A DNA stretch of 64,000 nt from contig JAFXYF010000005.1 in NCBI GenBank assembly GCA_017541885.1, positions 114,939 through 178,938 on the forward strand, read 5' to 3'. The first letter of the stretch is position 1; every line of letters begins with the position of its first letter. Source of the DNA: Bacilli bacterium (GTDB lineage Bacteria > Bacillota_I > Bacilli_A > RF39 > UBA660). The notes below the pieces were generated by a model. It had not been told where the DNA came from and ran no database searches. It saw nothing but the letters and a program-made list of their open reading frames with translations. Shown piece by piece: positions 24,691 through 33,686 of the stretch. The position numbers were made by a program, and so were the translations under genes.

Positions 24691-25725
24691 TTGAGAAAGA
24701 AAAAGAAAGAAACTATAGAAGAGTATCATACTGGAAAAACAACAGATTTAAGAAATGTAATTGCGGAGATTCAAAAGGTTGATCAAGAAACTGCTGATTT
24801 AACTAGTGTTGTACAAGAAGCACAAAGAGTAGAAGCTAAAGTTGCGACTACAACTTCACAAAAAGATGCAATAATTACTTGTAGATTATTATTCTCATCT
24901 TTTATGGATAAGATTTTCTTATTACTATTACTTGTTGGATTTATTATTTTAACTTTTATTAATTTTAAGGGAAATTTATTTAGTATTAATTATGGTTTTT
25001 GGATGAGAGTATTATATGAATTATTATTAATAGTTTTATTTGTAATTCTTAGCTTTATTTGTAATTGGTTATATAAATGTATTATTAATACAACTTTATC
25101 TTTAACTAGAGGGGCAATATACATTGAGAGATATCTTCCTTTTTGGAAGAAAACTACATCTATTCCTTTAAGACATGTAGTATCTATTTCTACTATTAAC
25201 TTTTTATGGATATTTAGAGGAGTTATTATAAGACAATATAATCATTTACCAATTGTTTTCTATACATGGAATAATGAGAAATTTAAAACAAGAGTAGACG
25301 AGATGATTGGATATGATCATAATAATATTGTACATAGTCAAAATAAGAGTATGTTCCAAAAAGAATTCTTACCTATTTTAGAATGGTTTATGATTATACT
25401 TATAATGATTATTATAGTTCTTGGAATTGCTCATTTATTTGGATACATATTTAGTAATGAAAGACAAATGGCAGGTTCTTATATAAAAGGTAATCAAAAG
25501 ATTGTATTAAATATGGATGGAACTTGTGATTTAAGACTTCCTGGAATAAAAGAAGTTAAGACTTGTGAGTGGAAATATAACAAGAATGATACTTTGATTG
25601 TTGTTAAATATGAGTTTAGTAAGAATGACTATTATGGAAAAGAGTATGAAACAAAAGATAAGATTATGGTTGGATATAAGAATGATGCTTTAATCTATAA
25701 TGGTATTGAATATTTAAAAAAATAG
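24691..25725 (+). CDS. Membrane protein with bacterial PH-like domain
   Basis: A 344-residue protein starting at TTG (24691) after GGGTG. Residues 1-65 are polar and coiled. Two membrane segments (about 77-95 and 108-130) are followed by a block that resembles bacterial PH (bPH2/YdbS-type) domains: GAIYIERYLPFWKKTTSIPL, RHVVSISTINFLW. A third membrane helix lies near 235-255. A short beta domain follows at the end (GTCDLRLPGIKEVKTCEWKY), like the lipocalin-like tails of stress proteins. The PH assignment is by pattern and moderate. It has its own terminator. Confidence 0.55.
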   Translation: MRKKKKETIEEYHTGKTTDLRNVIAEIQKVDQETADLTSVVQEAQRVEAKVATTTSQKDAIITCRLLFSSFMDKIFLLLLLVGFIILTFINFKGNLFSINYGFWMRVLYELLLIVLFVILSFICNWLYKCIINTTLSLTRGAIYIERYLPFWKKTTSIPLRHVVSISTINFLWIFRGVIIRQYNHLPIVFYTWNNEKFKTRVDEMIGYDHNNIVHSQNKSMFQKEFLPILEWFMIILIMIIIVLGIAHLFGYIFSNERQMAGSYIKGNQKIVLNMDGTCDLRLPGIKEVKTCEWKYNKNDTLIVVKYEFSKNDYYGKEYETKDKIMVGYKNDALIYNGIEYLKK

Positions 25726-25746
25726 AAGAGTTTACTCTTCTTTTTC
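25724..25746 (+). terminator. Terminator after the PH-like gene
   Basis: AGAAGAG (25724-25730) pairs with CTCTTCT (25735-25741), then a T-rich run. Confidence 0.88.
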
Positions 25747-25803
25747 TTTGTTGTTTTTTTAGTTAAAATATTTTATAATTACTATAGTATAGGAGGCTGT
25801 ACT

Positions 25804-27024
25804 ATGAATGAGAATGGTAATTCTAACGAGTATACTTTTGTATGTCCCAGATGTGGAAATGATGTAAAAAGTTCTTCTCGTTATTGTATGAAGTGTGGTT
25901 ATTTAAATCCTAATCATCCTGATAATAAACAAATGGAGAAGTTTATGCCTACAGGAATGCAAAGCTATAGTGTAAGTGAGGCTGGAGTTAATACTGCTTT
26001 TCAAGCTAATAATAATGAAGTAAGAGGTTCTATAGAGACTGCCTTTGGCAGTCACATGGGTAGTTTTACTTTATGTTTTATTGTTAACTTTATTTGTTGG
26101 TTTGCACTCTTAATTGCATTACTTGTATCATTTTATTATGTAGCAGGACAAAATATATATATGATGCTTTCTTCTGAGTTAAGTTATGCTTTACTTGGAA
26201 CAGCATTATTTTCAATGATGCAATATGGTACTGAACTTGCTTATATGAAGATGAATAAACGTTGGTGGTATTCTTTAATACCATTTCTAAACTTATATCA
26301 TTTATCTGATGCGATTAATGAAAAGAAACTATTAAATTTTCTTATCTTTGTACCGGTAATTGGACAAATATATTTGTTAACAGTATATTATAAAATGGGA
26401 AAAGATTTTAAAGCTAATGGTTTTTTAACTATGTTATTTCCATTTATTATGATTCCAATGATTGGATTTGGAAGTAATGCTTTTAGAGGAGTATGTTATT
26501 TAAGTGGAAGAGATTCTTTAGAGCAAGAATATGGTAAGAAAAAATTCTTTTTAGTTACTTGTGTTATTGCGATTATTTCAAGTATAGTTGTATTTATTTA
26601 TGCAAATACTGTTAATATTAGTCAAGGAGCAGATAGATTAAGTAGTTATTATTTGTATTTTGCTTCACAGAGAGTTATTCGTAGAACAAAACTTAAAGTA
26701 GAGGGTCATGTTTATGAGTGTGATCATGTAGAAGGAGATACATTATATTTTTATTTCCAAGATTTAGATGATTACTTTAGTATTCCTTTCTATGTTTATA
26801 GAAATCCTATTCAAGCTTATGTAAAAGTAGTTGTTCATAGTGGAGAGGATGGAGTATTTAATACTTTCAATAAATATGACTATTATATTTCTATGACTGA
26901 TAGAGAATATGGTTATGAAGAAATAAATGTTTTAGACTTAAAGATTGATGATATTAAGGAATATACTGAGTTAGATAAATCATATGAAGCGGGAAATCAG
27001 TGTTATTTTAAAAGAACTGCTTGA
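25804..27024 (+). CDS. Zinc-ribbon polytopic membrane protein
   Basis: A 406-residue protein. An N-terminal zinc ribbon (residues 14-35) has two CxxC knuckles, CPRCG and CMKCG. A linker is followed by about five membrane segments (roughly 90-275) and then a C-terminal region of about 130 residues rich in Tyr and Asp (YFYFQDLDDYFSIPFYVY). The family is not recognised. Zinc-ribbon membrane proteins of this layout are frequent in this window (also 28843, 29553 and 31276). It stops at a tandem TGA-TAA, and the -35 of the serS T-box promoter overlaps that stop. Confidence 0.6.
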   Translation: MNENGNSNEYTFVCPRCGNDVKSSSRYCMKCGYLNPNHPDNKQMEKFMPTGMQSYSVSEAGVNTAFQANNNEVRGSIETAFGSHMGSFTLCFIVNFICWFALLIALLVSFYYVAGQNIYMMLSSELSYALLGTALFSMMQYGTELAYMKMNKRWWYSLIPFLNLYHLSDAINEKKLLNFLIFVPVIGQIYLLTVYYKMGKDFKANGFLTMLFPFIMIPMIGFGSNAFRGVCYLSGRDSLEQEYGKKKFFLVTCVIAIISSIVVFIYANTVNISQGADRLSSYYLYFASQRVIRRTKLKVEGHVYECDHVEGDTLYFYFQDLDDYFSIPFYVYRNPIQAYVKVVVHSGEDGVFNTFNKYDYYISMTDREYGYEEINVLDLKIDDIKEYTELDKSYEAGNQCYFKRTA

Positions 27025-27049
27025 TAAATAACAAAATATTTAATATAAT
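27021..27049 (+). promoter_or_regulatory. Promoter of the T-box/serS unit
   Basis: TTGATA (27021-27026), exactly 17 bases, TATAAT (27044-27049). The -35 overlaps the stop codon of the preceding gene. Confidence 0.75.
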
Positions 27050-27055
27050 TAATTC

Positions 27056-27246
27056 AAGTCGATAATTAGAACTAATAATAAGAAATGATTAATTGTAGAG
27101 AATTCGCGGTTGGTGAAAGCGATATTAATGTCTTATTTATCTACTCTATAGATGAATTAATATTCCGGGTAATACCGTTATCTAATTAAGTAAAAGTAAG
27201 GATGGTACCGTGCTTTATAGCACTCCTTTAGGTATCATCCTTTTTA
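27056..27246 (+). promoter_or_regulatory. T-box riboswitch controlling serS
   Basis: An uncharged-tRNA-sensing leader. The T-box sequence AAGGATGGTACCGTG (27198-27212) is close to the consensus AGGGTGGNACCGCG. Upstream, GAATTCGCGGTTGGTGAAAG (27100-27119 area) fits the conserved stem I apical part. The terminator pairs AAGGATGGTACC (27198-27209) with GGTATCATCCTT (27231-27242), followed by T residues; the alternative antiterminator uses the T-box. A possible Ser specifier TCT followed by A lies at 27145-27147, which agrees with serS downstream. The specifier position is tentative. Confidence 0.9.
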
Positions 27247-27265
27247 TTTTAAGATTGGAGGGTTT

Positions 27266-27493
27266 ATGAGAAAAGTTAAGATAGGTGCAAAATATAAACA
27301 CTTTAAAGGTAAGATTGTTGAAGTGTTGATGATTGCGAAAGATACAGAAACTATGAATGATTTAGTTGTTTATAAACATGATGGAGATATTTGGGCTAGA
27401 CCTTATGAGATGTTTGTCTCGGAAGTTGATCATAATAAATATCCAGAAGTAAAACAAAAATATCGATTTGAAGAGGTTAAAGGAGAGGATTAA
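27266..27493 (+). CDS. DUF1653 family small protein
   Basis: A 75-residue protein of the DUF1653 family, recognised from KIGAKYKHFKGKIVEVL, AKDTETMNDLVVYKH and GDIWARPYEMF, a compact beta-rich fold of unknown function. It is the first gene after the T-box terminator, with GGAGGG before its ATG, and serS begins 2 bases after its stop. It must therefore be induced by serine-tRNA starvation together with serS. Confidence 0.88.
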   Translation: MRKVKIGAKYKHFKGKIVEVLMIAKDTETMNDLVVYKHDGDIWARPYEMFVSEVDHNKYPEVKQKYRFEEVKGED

Positions 27494-27495
27494 GA

Positions 27496-28782
27496 ATGAT
27501 AGATATTAAGTTAATAAGAGAAAACAGAGATTTAGTAAAAGAAAATATTAAAAAGAAATTTCAAGATGAAAAATTACCTTTAGTAGATGAGGTTTTTGAT
27601 CTTGATAAGAAAGTACGTGAAGTACAAGTTAAAGTTGATACTTTAAAAGCTGATAAGAATAAGCTTAGTGGAGAGATTGGTAAGCTTATGAAAGATGGTA
27701 AGAGAGATGAAGCAGAAGAGATTAAGAAACAAATTGCTGAATCTTCTGAAGAGATTACTAAGTTAGAAGCTGAACAAGAAGAATTAGGAAAAACTATTAA
27801 AGAGAAGATGATGGTTATTCCTCAAATAATTGATGATACTGTACCTATTGGTAAAGATGATAGTGAAAATGTTGAAGTACAAAGATTTGGGGAACCTGTA
27901 GTACCTGATTATGAAATTCCATATCATGCAGATATTATTGATAGAGTTAATGGAATGGATAAGGATGCTGCTGGTAGAACAAGTGGACAAGGATTCTATT
28001 ATTTAATAGGAGATATTGCTAGACTTCATGAAGCTATGATTGCTTATGGAAGAGATTATATGATTGAACAAGGATTTACATATGCTATTCCACCATTTAT
28101 GATTCATAGTGATGTTGTTACTGGAGTTATGTCTTTCCCTGAAATGGAAGCTATGATGTATAAAATTGAGAATGAAGATTTATATTTAATTGGTACTTCA
28201 GAGCATTCTATGATTGGTAAATTTAAAGATCAAATTCTTAAAAAAGAAGAATTACCTGTACATATGACAAGCTATTCTCCATGCTTTAGAAAAGAAGGAG
28301 GATCTCATGGTCTAGAAGAAAGGGGATTATATAGAGTTCATCAATTTGAAAAACAAGAGATGATTGTTATTTGTGAACCTGAGGATTCAATGGACTGGTA
28401 TAACAAGATGTGGAACTTTACAGTAAATATCTTTAGAAATATGGATATTCCTGTTAGACAACTTGAATGTTGTAGTGGAGATTTAGCTGATTTAAAGGTT
28501 AAGTCTTGTGATATTGAAGCTTGGAGTCCTAGACAACAAAAATATTTTGAAGTAGCAAGTTGTTCTACATTGGGAGATGCACAAGCTAGACGTTTAGGAA
28601 TTAGATGTAAAGGTGAAAAGGGAACATATTATTTACATACATTAAATAATACTGTTGTAGCTTCTCCTAGAGGTTTAATTGCATTAATTGAAAATAACTA
28701 TAATGAAGATGGAAGTATTAATATTCCAAAAGTATTACAACCTTATATGGGTGGTAAAACAAAAATTGAACCAAAGAAATAA
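27496..28782 (+). CDS. serS: Seryl-tRNA synthetase
   Basis: A 428-residue class II synthetase that charges tRNA-Ser. The N-terminal coiled-coil arm (about 35-100) binds the tRNA long variable arm. The catalytic core shows GTSEHSMIGKF, motif 2 FRKEGGSHGLEERGLYRVHQFEKQ (quoted in parts: CFRKEGGSHG, RVHQFEKQE), and motif 3 near the end GLIALIENN. The length is typical. It is expressed under the T-box and co-transcribed with the DUF1653 gene. Confidence 0.97.
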   Translation: MIDIKLIRENRDLVKENIKKKFQDEKLPLVDEVFDLDKKVREVQVKVDTLKADKNKLSGEIGKLMKDGKRDEAEEIKKQIAESSEEITKLEAEQEELGKTIKEKMMVIPQIIDDTVPIGKDDSENVEVQRFGEPVVPDYEIPYHADIIDRVNGMDKDAAGRTSGQGFYYLIGDIARLHEAMIAYGRDYMIEQGFTYAIPPFMIHSDVVTGVMSFPEMEAMMYKIENEDLYLIGTSEHSMIGKFKDQILKKEELPVHMTSYSPCFRKEGGSHGLEERGLYRVHQFEKQEMIVICEPEDSMDWYNKMWNFTVNIFRNMDIPVRQLECCSGDLADLKVKSCDIEAWSPRQQKYFEVASCSTLGDAQARRLGIRCKGEKGTYYLHTLNNTVVASPRGLIALIENNYNEDGSINIPKVLQPYMGGKTKIEPKK

Positions 28783-28804
28783 CACGAAAGTGTTATTTTT
28801 TTTT
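28776..28804 (+). terminator. Terminator after serS
   Basis: AATAACAC (28778-28785) pairs with GTGTTATT (28790-28797) around GAAA, with a T run. Confidence 0.92.
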
Positions 28805-28842
28805 ATTAGATATGTTAAAATGTTAATATAGGGTGTGATGGT

Positions 28843-29541
28843 ATGGCATTTTTAATTGGTGTCATTATATTTATAGTATTTTGTGTTATAGCATACTTCT
28901 ATTTTAGAATGAGAATTAGAAGAATACTTGATAAGTTTGGATTTGCTGGAATGGATTTGGGACAAGTAATAAAAGAAGCAAGATTACAAGATCAGGAAGT
29001 ACCTAAATCATTATCTAGTATGGATAGTATTTATTTAGAAAGTATTAAACGAGATTTTCCAGATATTCATATTAGTGAATTAAAAAGGGAAGCAGAAAAG
29101 GTAATACTTGATACTTATAGAGCTGTTGAGACTAAAGATTCTTCTGGACTAAAAGGTAAGATTAAAAGTTTTGCAGATTCTATGATTAATGACTATACTT
29201 CAAAAGATGTTAGTTTTGATAATATGAAAATACATAATACAGTTGTATCTAACTATAAAAAAGATGGTGGGATTGCGACAATTACTTTTGCATCTAGTTT
29301 TGAATACTATCTAAATGTAAATGGTAACAGTACTAAGACACAGGATAGAGCAAAAGTAGAATTTATTTATGTATATGATATGCAGAAAGTTGAAGCAGAT
29401 AAAAAAGTACTTGGAATACATTGTCCAAATTGTGGTAGTCCAATTACTTCTTTGGGGCAAAAAGGTTGTAGTTACTGTGGACAAGCAATAATTGAATTTA
29501 TAGGTAAAGTATTTACTTGTAATGATATAGTTCGTTATTAG
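28843..29541 (+). CDS. Tim44-like domain protein with zinc ribbon
   Basis: A 232-residue membrane-anchored protein. An N-terminal helix (about 3-22) is followed by a Tim44-like region (about 55-185), recognisable from SIYLESIKRDFPDIHISELK and the beta strands around IATITFASSFEYYLNV. A C-terminal zinc ribbon (CPNCG, CSYCG) lies at about 198-216. It is the first gene of a four-gene run ending with a YdjI-like protein; the next starts 11 bases on. Tim44-like proteins with zinc ribbons are known in Firmicutes envelope-stress clusters, but the precise role is open. Confidence 0.7.
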   Translation: MAFLIGVIIFIVFCVIAYFYFRMRIRRILDKFGFAGMDLGQVIKEARLQDQEVPKSLSSMDSIYLESIKRDFPDIHISELKREAEKVILDTYRAVETKDSSGLKGKIKSFADSMINDYTSKDVSFDNMKIHNTVVSNYKKDGGIATITFASSFEYYLNVNGNSTKTQDRAKVEFIYVYDMQKVEADKKVLGIHCPNCGSPITSLGQKGCSYCGQAIIEFIGKVFTCNDIVRY

Positions 29542-29552
29542 GAGGAATAAAA

Positions 29553-30404
29553 ATGAATGAGAATGAAAGTGCTTTTAAGCATTATGTATGTCAAGATTGT
29601 TATACTTCTTTTAGTGCAATGAATGCGGTAAATTGTGCTTATTGTGGAGGAAGTAGATTAGAAGAAGGAGTAGGAAATCCATCTCAAAAGATTTCTCTTG
29701 TACCTTTTGCTTATAATATAAATGATGCATATAATGTGTTTAAGAAAAAATTTAGGAATCCTTTAGTTCCTTTTGCTTTTCGTAGTAAAAGAATTAAGAA
29801 ATTAATTAGAAAATTATATGTACCTTGTACATTGTATAATTTTGAGGTTGAAGGAAAAGTTAATTTCTTTGGAATGGATAAGGTAAGTAACGTTCAAGGA
29901 GCACCAGCTCAAACATTTGAATCACAATTTGATACACATTTTGATTTTAAAAATTTACTTATGAGTCATTTTTCAAAACTTAGTGATGAAGTATTAAGCA
30001 ATGTAAATGATTATCAATTTTATGCGACTGATGGTACTGCTTCTATTATAGAAGATGCTTCATTAATAGATGGAGATATAGATACTAAAAAGACATTTGC
30101 AGTTGTTCAACAAAAACTTATGAATCATTGTTTGAATACAGTAAGAGGTAATGTTGAACATGAACGTAAAAAGTTAAATAAAAATGAAATGAAAGTAAAT
30201 GTTATTGGAAAATCTGAAATATATGTACCAGTTTATTTATTAAATATAAAACATGAAGGTAAAGATAATTTATTCATACTAAATGGTCAAACCGGAGAAA
30301 TACTTGGAGATCCTCCAATTAGTATGGTAAGTATAGTTATATTTAGTATACTTGTATTCTTAATTATATTTGGTGTTGCTTACTTAATTGCAACATTTAT
30401 ATAG
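29553..30404 (+). CDS. YdjG-like zinc-ribbon membrane protein
   Basis: A 283-residue protein with an N-terminal TFIIB-type zinc ribbon (CQDCY then CAYCGG), a middle region (KISLVPFAYNINDAYNVFKK, then a basic FRSKRIKKLIRKLYVP stretch) and one C-terminal membrane helix (about 258-282). Domain order and neighbours match B. subtilis YdjG, part of the ydjGHI envelope-stress operon. It follows the Tim44-like gene and precedes a TPM-domain gene by 9 bases. Orthology is inferred mainly from order and layout. Confidence 0.65.
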   Translation: MNENESAFKHYVCQDCYTSFSAMNAVNCAYCGGSRLEEGVGNPSQKISLVPFAYNINDAYNVFKKKFRNPLVPFAFRSKRIKKLIRKLYVPCTLYNFEVEGKVNFFGMDKVSNVQGAPAQTFESQFDTHFDFKNLLMSHFSKLSDEVLSNVNDYQFYATDGTASIIEDASLIDGDIDTKKTFAVVQQKLMNHCLNTVRGNVEHERKKLNKNEMKVNVIGKSEIYVPVYLLNIKHEGKDNLFILNGQTGEILGDPPISMVSIVIFSILVFLIIFGVAYLIATFI

Positions 30405-30413
30405 GAGGTACTT

Positions 30414-31205
30414 ATGAAGAAAAGATTATTAATTTGTTTAATTATTTTATTATTTCCTATATGTTTATATGCTAAACCTGTAACATATACTAGAACTGAG
30501 GAGATGTTAAGAGTCCCTGGGGATGTAGAAGTTACTGCTGAAAATAAAGAAAGAATTTTAAATACTCCATCAATTGATGCGAATGCCAAGATATATGATT
30601 TTGCTGATTTGTTAACTGAAGATGAAAAGAGTAAGATTTATAATCAAGCTAGTGATTTTATAAATAATACTGGACTTGATATTGCGATTGTTACTCTAGA
30701 TGAACTAAATGGAAAAACTATTAGTGAATATGCTTATGATTTTTATGATTATAATGACTTTAAAGATAGAGGAGTAACATTCTTTATAAATGTTAGTGGA
30801 CCTAAGACTAGTATTTATATGAGTACTAATGGGGCTTCTGGTACAGAAGCTAGAGTTGCTTATCCTGATAATATTATTTCTAAAATTTTAGAGTATGTTT
30901 ATGAGAAGAAGATTCAGAAGAAAGATTATTTTGGAGCATGTCAAATGTTTATTAAACTTACGGATGGATTCTTCTATGAAAAATATGGTGATCAAAAAGT
31001 TGGAGAAATGGATCTTGAAGTAAAAGGACCTTTTCCATTTACAGAGATTTCTATTATTTCAGTAATTCTTACATTTATAATTGTAGGACTTGTTATTACT
31101 AAGTATCAAAAAACTACTCGTCATGTTGATATGACTGTTAAGAAAGCAATTAATGAAACTTCTATGATAGTTAAATGTGAATATGATAAACCTATTAAAA
31201 GTTAA
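30414..31205 (+). CDS. TPM-domain membrane protein (YdjH/YgcG-like)
   Basis: A 263-residue protein. A signal peptide (about 1-19, ending in LYA) is followed by a TPM domain (about 58-190): NAKIYDFADLLTEDEKSKI, GLDIAIVTLDELNGKTISEY, GVTFFINVSG. A membrane helix lies near 215-235, and a short cytoplasmic tail follows. TPM domains occur in photosystem II repair proteins and in bacterial YgcG/YdjH. AGGAGG sits before the ATG. It is the third gene of the cluster. Confidence 0.8.
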   Translation: MKKRLLICLIILLFPICLYAKPVTYTRTEEMLRVPGDVEVTAENKERILNTPSIDANAKIYDFADLLTEDEKSKIYNQASDFINNTGLDIAIVTLDELNGKTISEYAYDFYDYNDFKDRGVTFFINVSGPKTSIYMSTNGASGTEARVAYPDNIISKILEYVYEKKIQKKDYFGACQMFIKLTDGFFYEKYGDQKVGEMDLEVKGPFPFTEISIISVILTFIIVGLVITKYQKTTRHVDMTVKKAINETSMIVKCEYDKPIKS

Positions 31206-31275
31206 AAATTATTTATTTTAATAAAAATATATAGTATAATATATATGTAATAAATTAAAGAAGGAGAATTATTAT

Positions 31276-32385
31276 ATGGGATTAATTAAAGCTGCTAAAG
31301 ATGCTGTTGGTAGTACTCTACATGATCAATGGAAAGAGTATATCAAATGTGATGATTTAGGAAACGAAATTTTAATGAAAAAGGTATCAACTCCAAATGG
31401 TATTATTTCTAAAGATAGTGCTATTCAAGTTGCACCTGGACAAATTGCTGTTATTTTTGATAGTGGAAAGGTTTTAGACGCTACTGCTGAAGAAGGAATC
31501 TATACTTTCGATCAATCATCTTCTCCGACATTCTTTGCTGGACAATTCGGAGATGTATTTAAAGAAATGTGGACTCGTTTCACTTATGGTGGTGGAGTTG
31601 CTAAGGAACAAGCTGTATTCTATATGAATGCAAAAGAGATTATGGATAACAAATTTGGTACTCCTGCTCCAGTTCCTTTCCAAGATTGGTCTCACCCAAT
31701 TCCAAATCAAATGACTGGAACTATGACTCCATTAAGAGTTGAAGTTAAATGTTTTGGTAAATATACATTCAAGATTTCAGATCCATCAATCTTTATGAGT
31801 AAGATTGCTGGAACAGCAACTGAATATAGAAAAGAAGATTTATGTGATCAAATGAGATCAGAAGTTATTGGTGCTTTCCAAAATGTGTTAAATGAATTAG
31901 GAAATTCTGAACATAAAGTACCAGTACTTGAACTTCCTAGCGCTACTGATGAAATCAAAGCTACTATGGATGAAAAAGTATTCGATCAACCAATTCGTGA
32001 TCGTGGAATTAGCTTAGTAGGATTCGTTGTTGAATCTGTAACATTAGATGATGAATCTAATAAGAAGATCGACAAATACGAACTTTCTTCAAATTCATTC
32101 ATGCAACAAGGTTCTCTTGTTGGAGATTACGGACAAGCTGTTAAAGATGCTGCAAATAATCCAAATGGAGCTGCTACTGGTTTAATGGGTGTTGGAATGA
32201 TGAATATGGCAAGTGGAGGCATGGTTGCTGGTACTGCTGCTGGAGCATTCCAAAATCCTGGATATTCTGTAGCTGGTCAAGGAGCACAAGCTGCACCTGC
32301 TGGAGCTAAGTTCTGCCCAGATTGTGGAACTCCAAATAATGGAAGTAAATTTTGTCCAAACTGTGGAAAACAATTAGGAGAATAA
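31276..32385 (+). CDS. YdjI-like SPFH-domain protein with zinc ribbon
   Basis: A 369-residue protein. The N-terminal block (QWKEYIKCDDLGNEILMKK, VAPGQIAVIFDSGKVLD) and the SPFH-like core (VEVKCFGKYTFKISDPSIFM) match the so-called virion-core-like/YdjI family. A Gly/Ala-rich linker (about 285-340) leads to a double zinc knuckle (FCPDCG, FCPNCG) at the C-terminus. In B. subtilis YdjI helps localise PspA at stressed membranes. No pspA is adjacent here. Codon use is richer in C-ending codons than in its neighbours, suggesting high expression. Confidence 0.82.
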   Translation: MGLIKAAKDAVGSTLHDQWKEYIKCDDLGNEILMKKVSTPNGIISKDSAIQVAPGQIAVIFDSGKVLDATAEEGIYTFDQSSSPTFFAGQFGDVFKEMWTRFTYGGGVAKEQAVFYMNAKEIMDNKFGTPAPVPFQDWSHPIPNQMTGTMTPLRVEVKCFGKYTFKISDPSIFMSKIAGTATEYRKEDLCDQMRSEVIGAFQNVLNELGNSEHKVPVLELPSATDEIKATMDEKVFDQPIRDRGISLVGFVVESVTLDDESNKKIDKYELSSNSFMQQGSLVGDYGQAVKDAANNPNGAATGLMGVGMMNMASGGMVAGTAAGAFQNPGYSVAGQGAQAAPAGAKFCPDCGTPNNGSKFCPNCGKQLGE

Positions 32386-32391
32386 TAAATA

Positions 32392-32420
32392 AAAACTATC
32401 AGGAAACTGATAGTTCTTTT
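32392..32420 (+). terminator. Terminator after the ydjI-like gene
   Basis: ACTATCAG (32395-32402) pairs with CTGATAGT (32407-32414) around GAAA. The remaining bases up to 32640 are AT-rich with no ORF I can support. Confidence 0.88.
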
Positions 32421-32647
32421 ATAAGATATTTTTATATATCTAATTATTTGTTTAAAACACGTATATTTTTTATTTATTACTATCATAATAATAATGTAAA
32501 AAAAGTATTGCATTTATTTGCAAACCTTTTTATACCAATGATTTCCGAATGATAAAAGTTTTTTATAACTAGATATTTTTAGAAGTTTGACTCTAAAATT
32601 ATCATTTGGTAGAATATTGAATTGTTCCGACAAAAGAGGTGTTTATT

Positions 32648-33322
32648 ATGATGAATAATGGTGAACAAATGATTAGTGCTTGTAAGGAGGACCCCTCGGT
32701 TATTTTCAAAGTAATTAATAAAGGTTACTTTGAAGTAATAGAAAAACTTATAGAGGAGAATTCCATTGATGTTAATTTAGTTGATTGTGTTGGTAATGAT
32801 ATTGTTACTAGATTATTAAAGGCTAGACAATATGATTTAGTAGTGCAATTAATGAAGAAAAAGAATTGGAATGTAAATCATAAGAATTTAGATGGTAATA
32901 CATTTGGACATGTACTTGCTCATGATAATTCTATTTGTGCTGTTAAGGTGGTAGAACAGTTAAATAAAAAGAAGAATTACAATCCAGACTTAAAGAATAA
33001 TAAGGGAGAAACTATTCTAGAAAGAGCTCTAAATTGTAATTATTTATGTACTGCTATTAAAATAATGGAAGATAAGAGATGTACTTCTATTGATGTTCCT
33101 ACTTTTAAGGCTTTATGTAATGCTGTTATAAAGAGTAGAGAATATGGTAAGTATACTAAGATTAATACACTAGAGGTTATTGTTGAGAATCTAGAAAAGA
33201 AAGAGATTAATCCAGAAGTTAGAGATCTAGTAGATAATATTAGTGATAATATGGATTATATTAAAAGAGATATAATGAATAATGATTCTCGTTTATTAAA
33301 CTCATTAATTAATCAATATTAA
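32648..33322 (+). CDS. Ankyrin-repeat-like protein
   Basis: A 224-residue soluble protein with at least three ankyrin-type repeats: around FEVIEKLIEENSIDVNLVD, around DLVVQLMKKKNWNVNHKN, and around LNKKKNYNPDLKNNKGETIL. Each has the helix-turn-helix plus N-h-K/D-N loop pattern. The C-terminal 70 residues are helical and do not repeat. There is no signal peptide, so it should be a cytoplasmic protein-binding module. GAGGTG precedes the ATG at 32648. The partner is unknown. It is a single-gene unit. Confidence 0.7.
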   Translation: MMNNGEQMISACKEDPSVIFKVINKGYFEVIEKLIEENSIDVNLVDCVGNDIVTRLLKARQYDLVVQLMKKKNWNVNHKNLDGNTFGHVLAHDNSICAVKVVEQLNKKKNYNPDLKNNKGETILERALNCNYLCTAIKIMEDKRCTSIDVPTFKALCNAVIKSREYGKYTKINTLEVIVENLEKKEINPEVRDLVDNISDNMDYIKRDIMNNDSRLLNSLINQY

Positions 33323-33344
33323 GGCAATTCATTGCCTTTTTTTT
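33321..33344 (+). terminator. Terminator after the ankyrin-like gene
   Basis: AAGGCAA (33321-33327) pairs with TTGCCTT (33332-33338), followed by T residues. Confidence 0.88.
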
Positions 33345-33386
33345 ATCGCTATGATATACTTTTTGTAGATAGTTGGGAGGGTTCTT

Positions 33387-33686
33387 ATGAGATTTTTATG
33401 TATATTTGTACCTTCAGTTCTTGCCGCTAAACAAGAATTAAAGGGGAAGGAAGATGTTTTCGAGAAGATAGTTGTATATAGCAAGTACTTAGTCTATATC
33501 AATTTTATTATGCTTCTCTTTTTATTTATGATAAATAAGGGAGCAATTCATTTTGAAGAGATGTGTACTGTACGTTATTATCTTCTATATTTATTTGGAA
33601 GTTTTGTTTTAGCTCAAATATTGCCTAAGATGATTATTTATTGTAGAGAGAACTTTAATATTAAAATTAAAAGGAATACAAAATGA
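33387..33686 (+). CDS. Small two-helix membrane protein
   Basis: A 99-residue protein with two membrane segments (about 33-50 and 64-84) and a basic C-terminal tail. The family is not recognised. It overlaps the start of the phosphoglycerol-transferase-like gene by 4 bases (ATGA junction), so it is translationally coupled and may work with it. A GGGAGGG site precedes the ATG. Confidence 0.65.
   Translation: MRFLCIFVPSVLAAKQELKGKEDVFEKIVVYSKYLVYINFIMLLFLFMINKGAIHFEEMCTVRYYLLYLFGSFVLAQILPKMIIYCRENFNIKIKRNTK

Noticed and set aside
32421..32640. A small gene in the AT-rich gap after the ydjI-like gene
   Set aside because: Short frames (for example 32352-32552) overlap the preceding gene and its terminator and have no ribosome site; nothing supportable remains.
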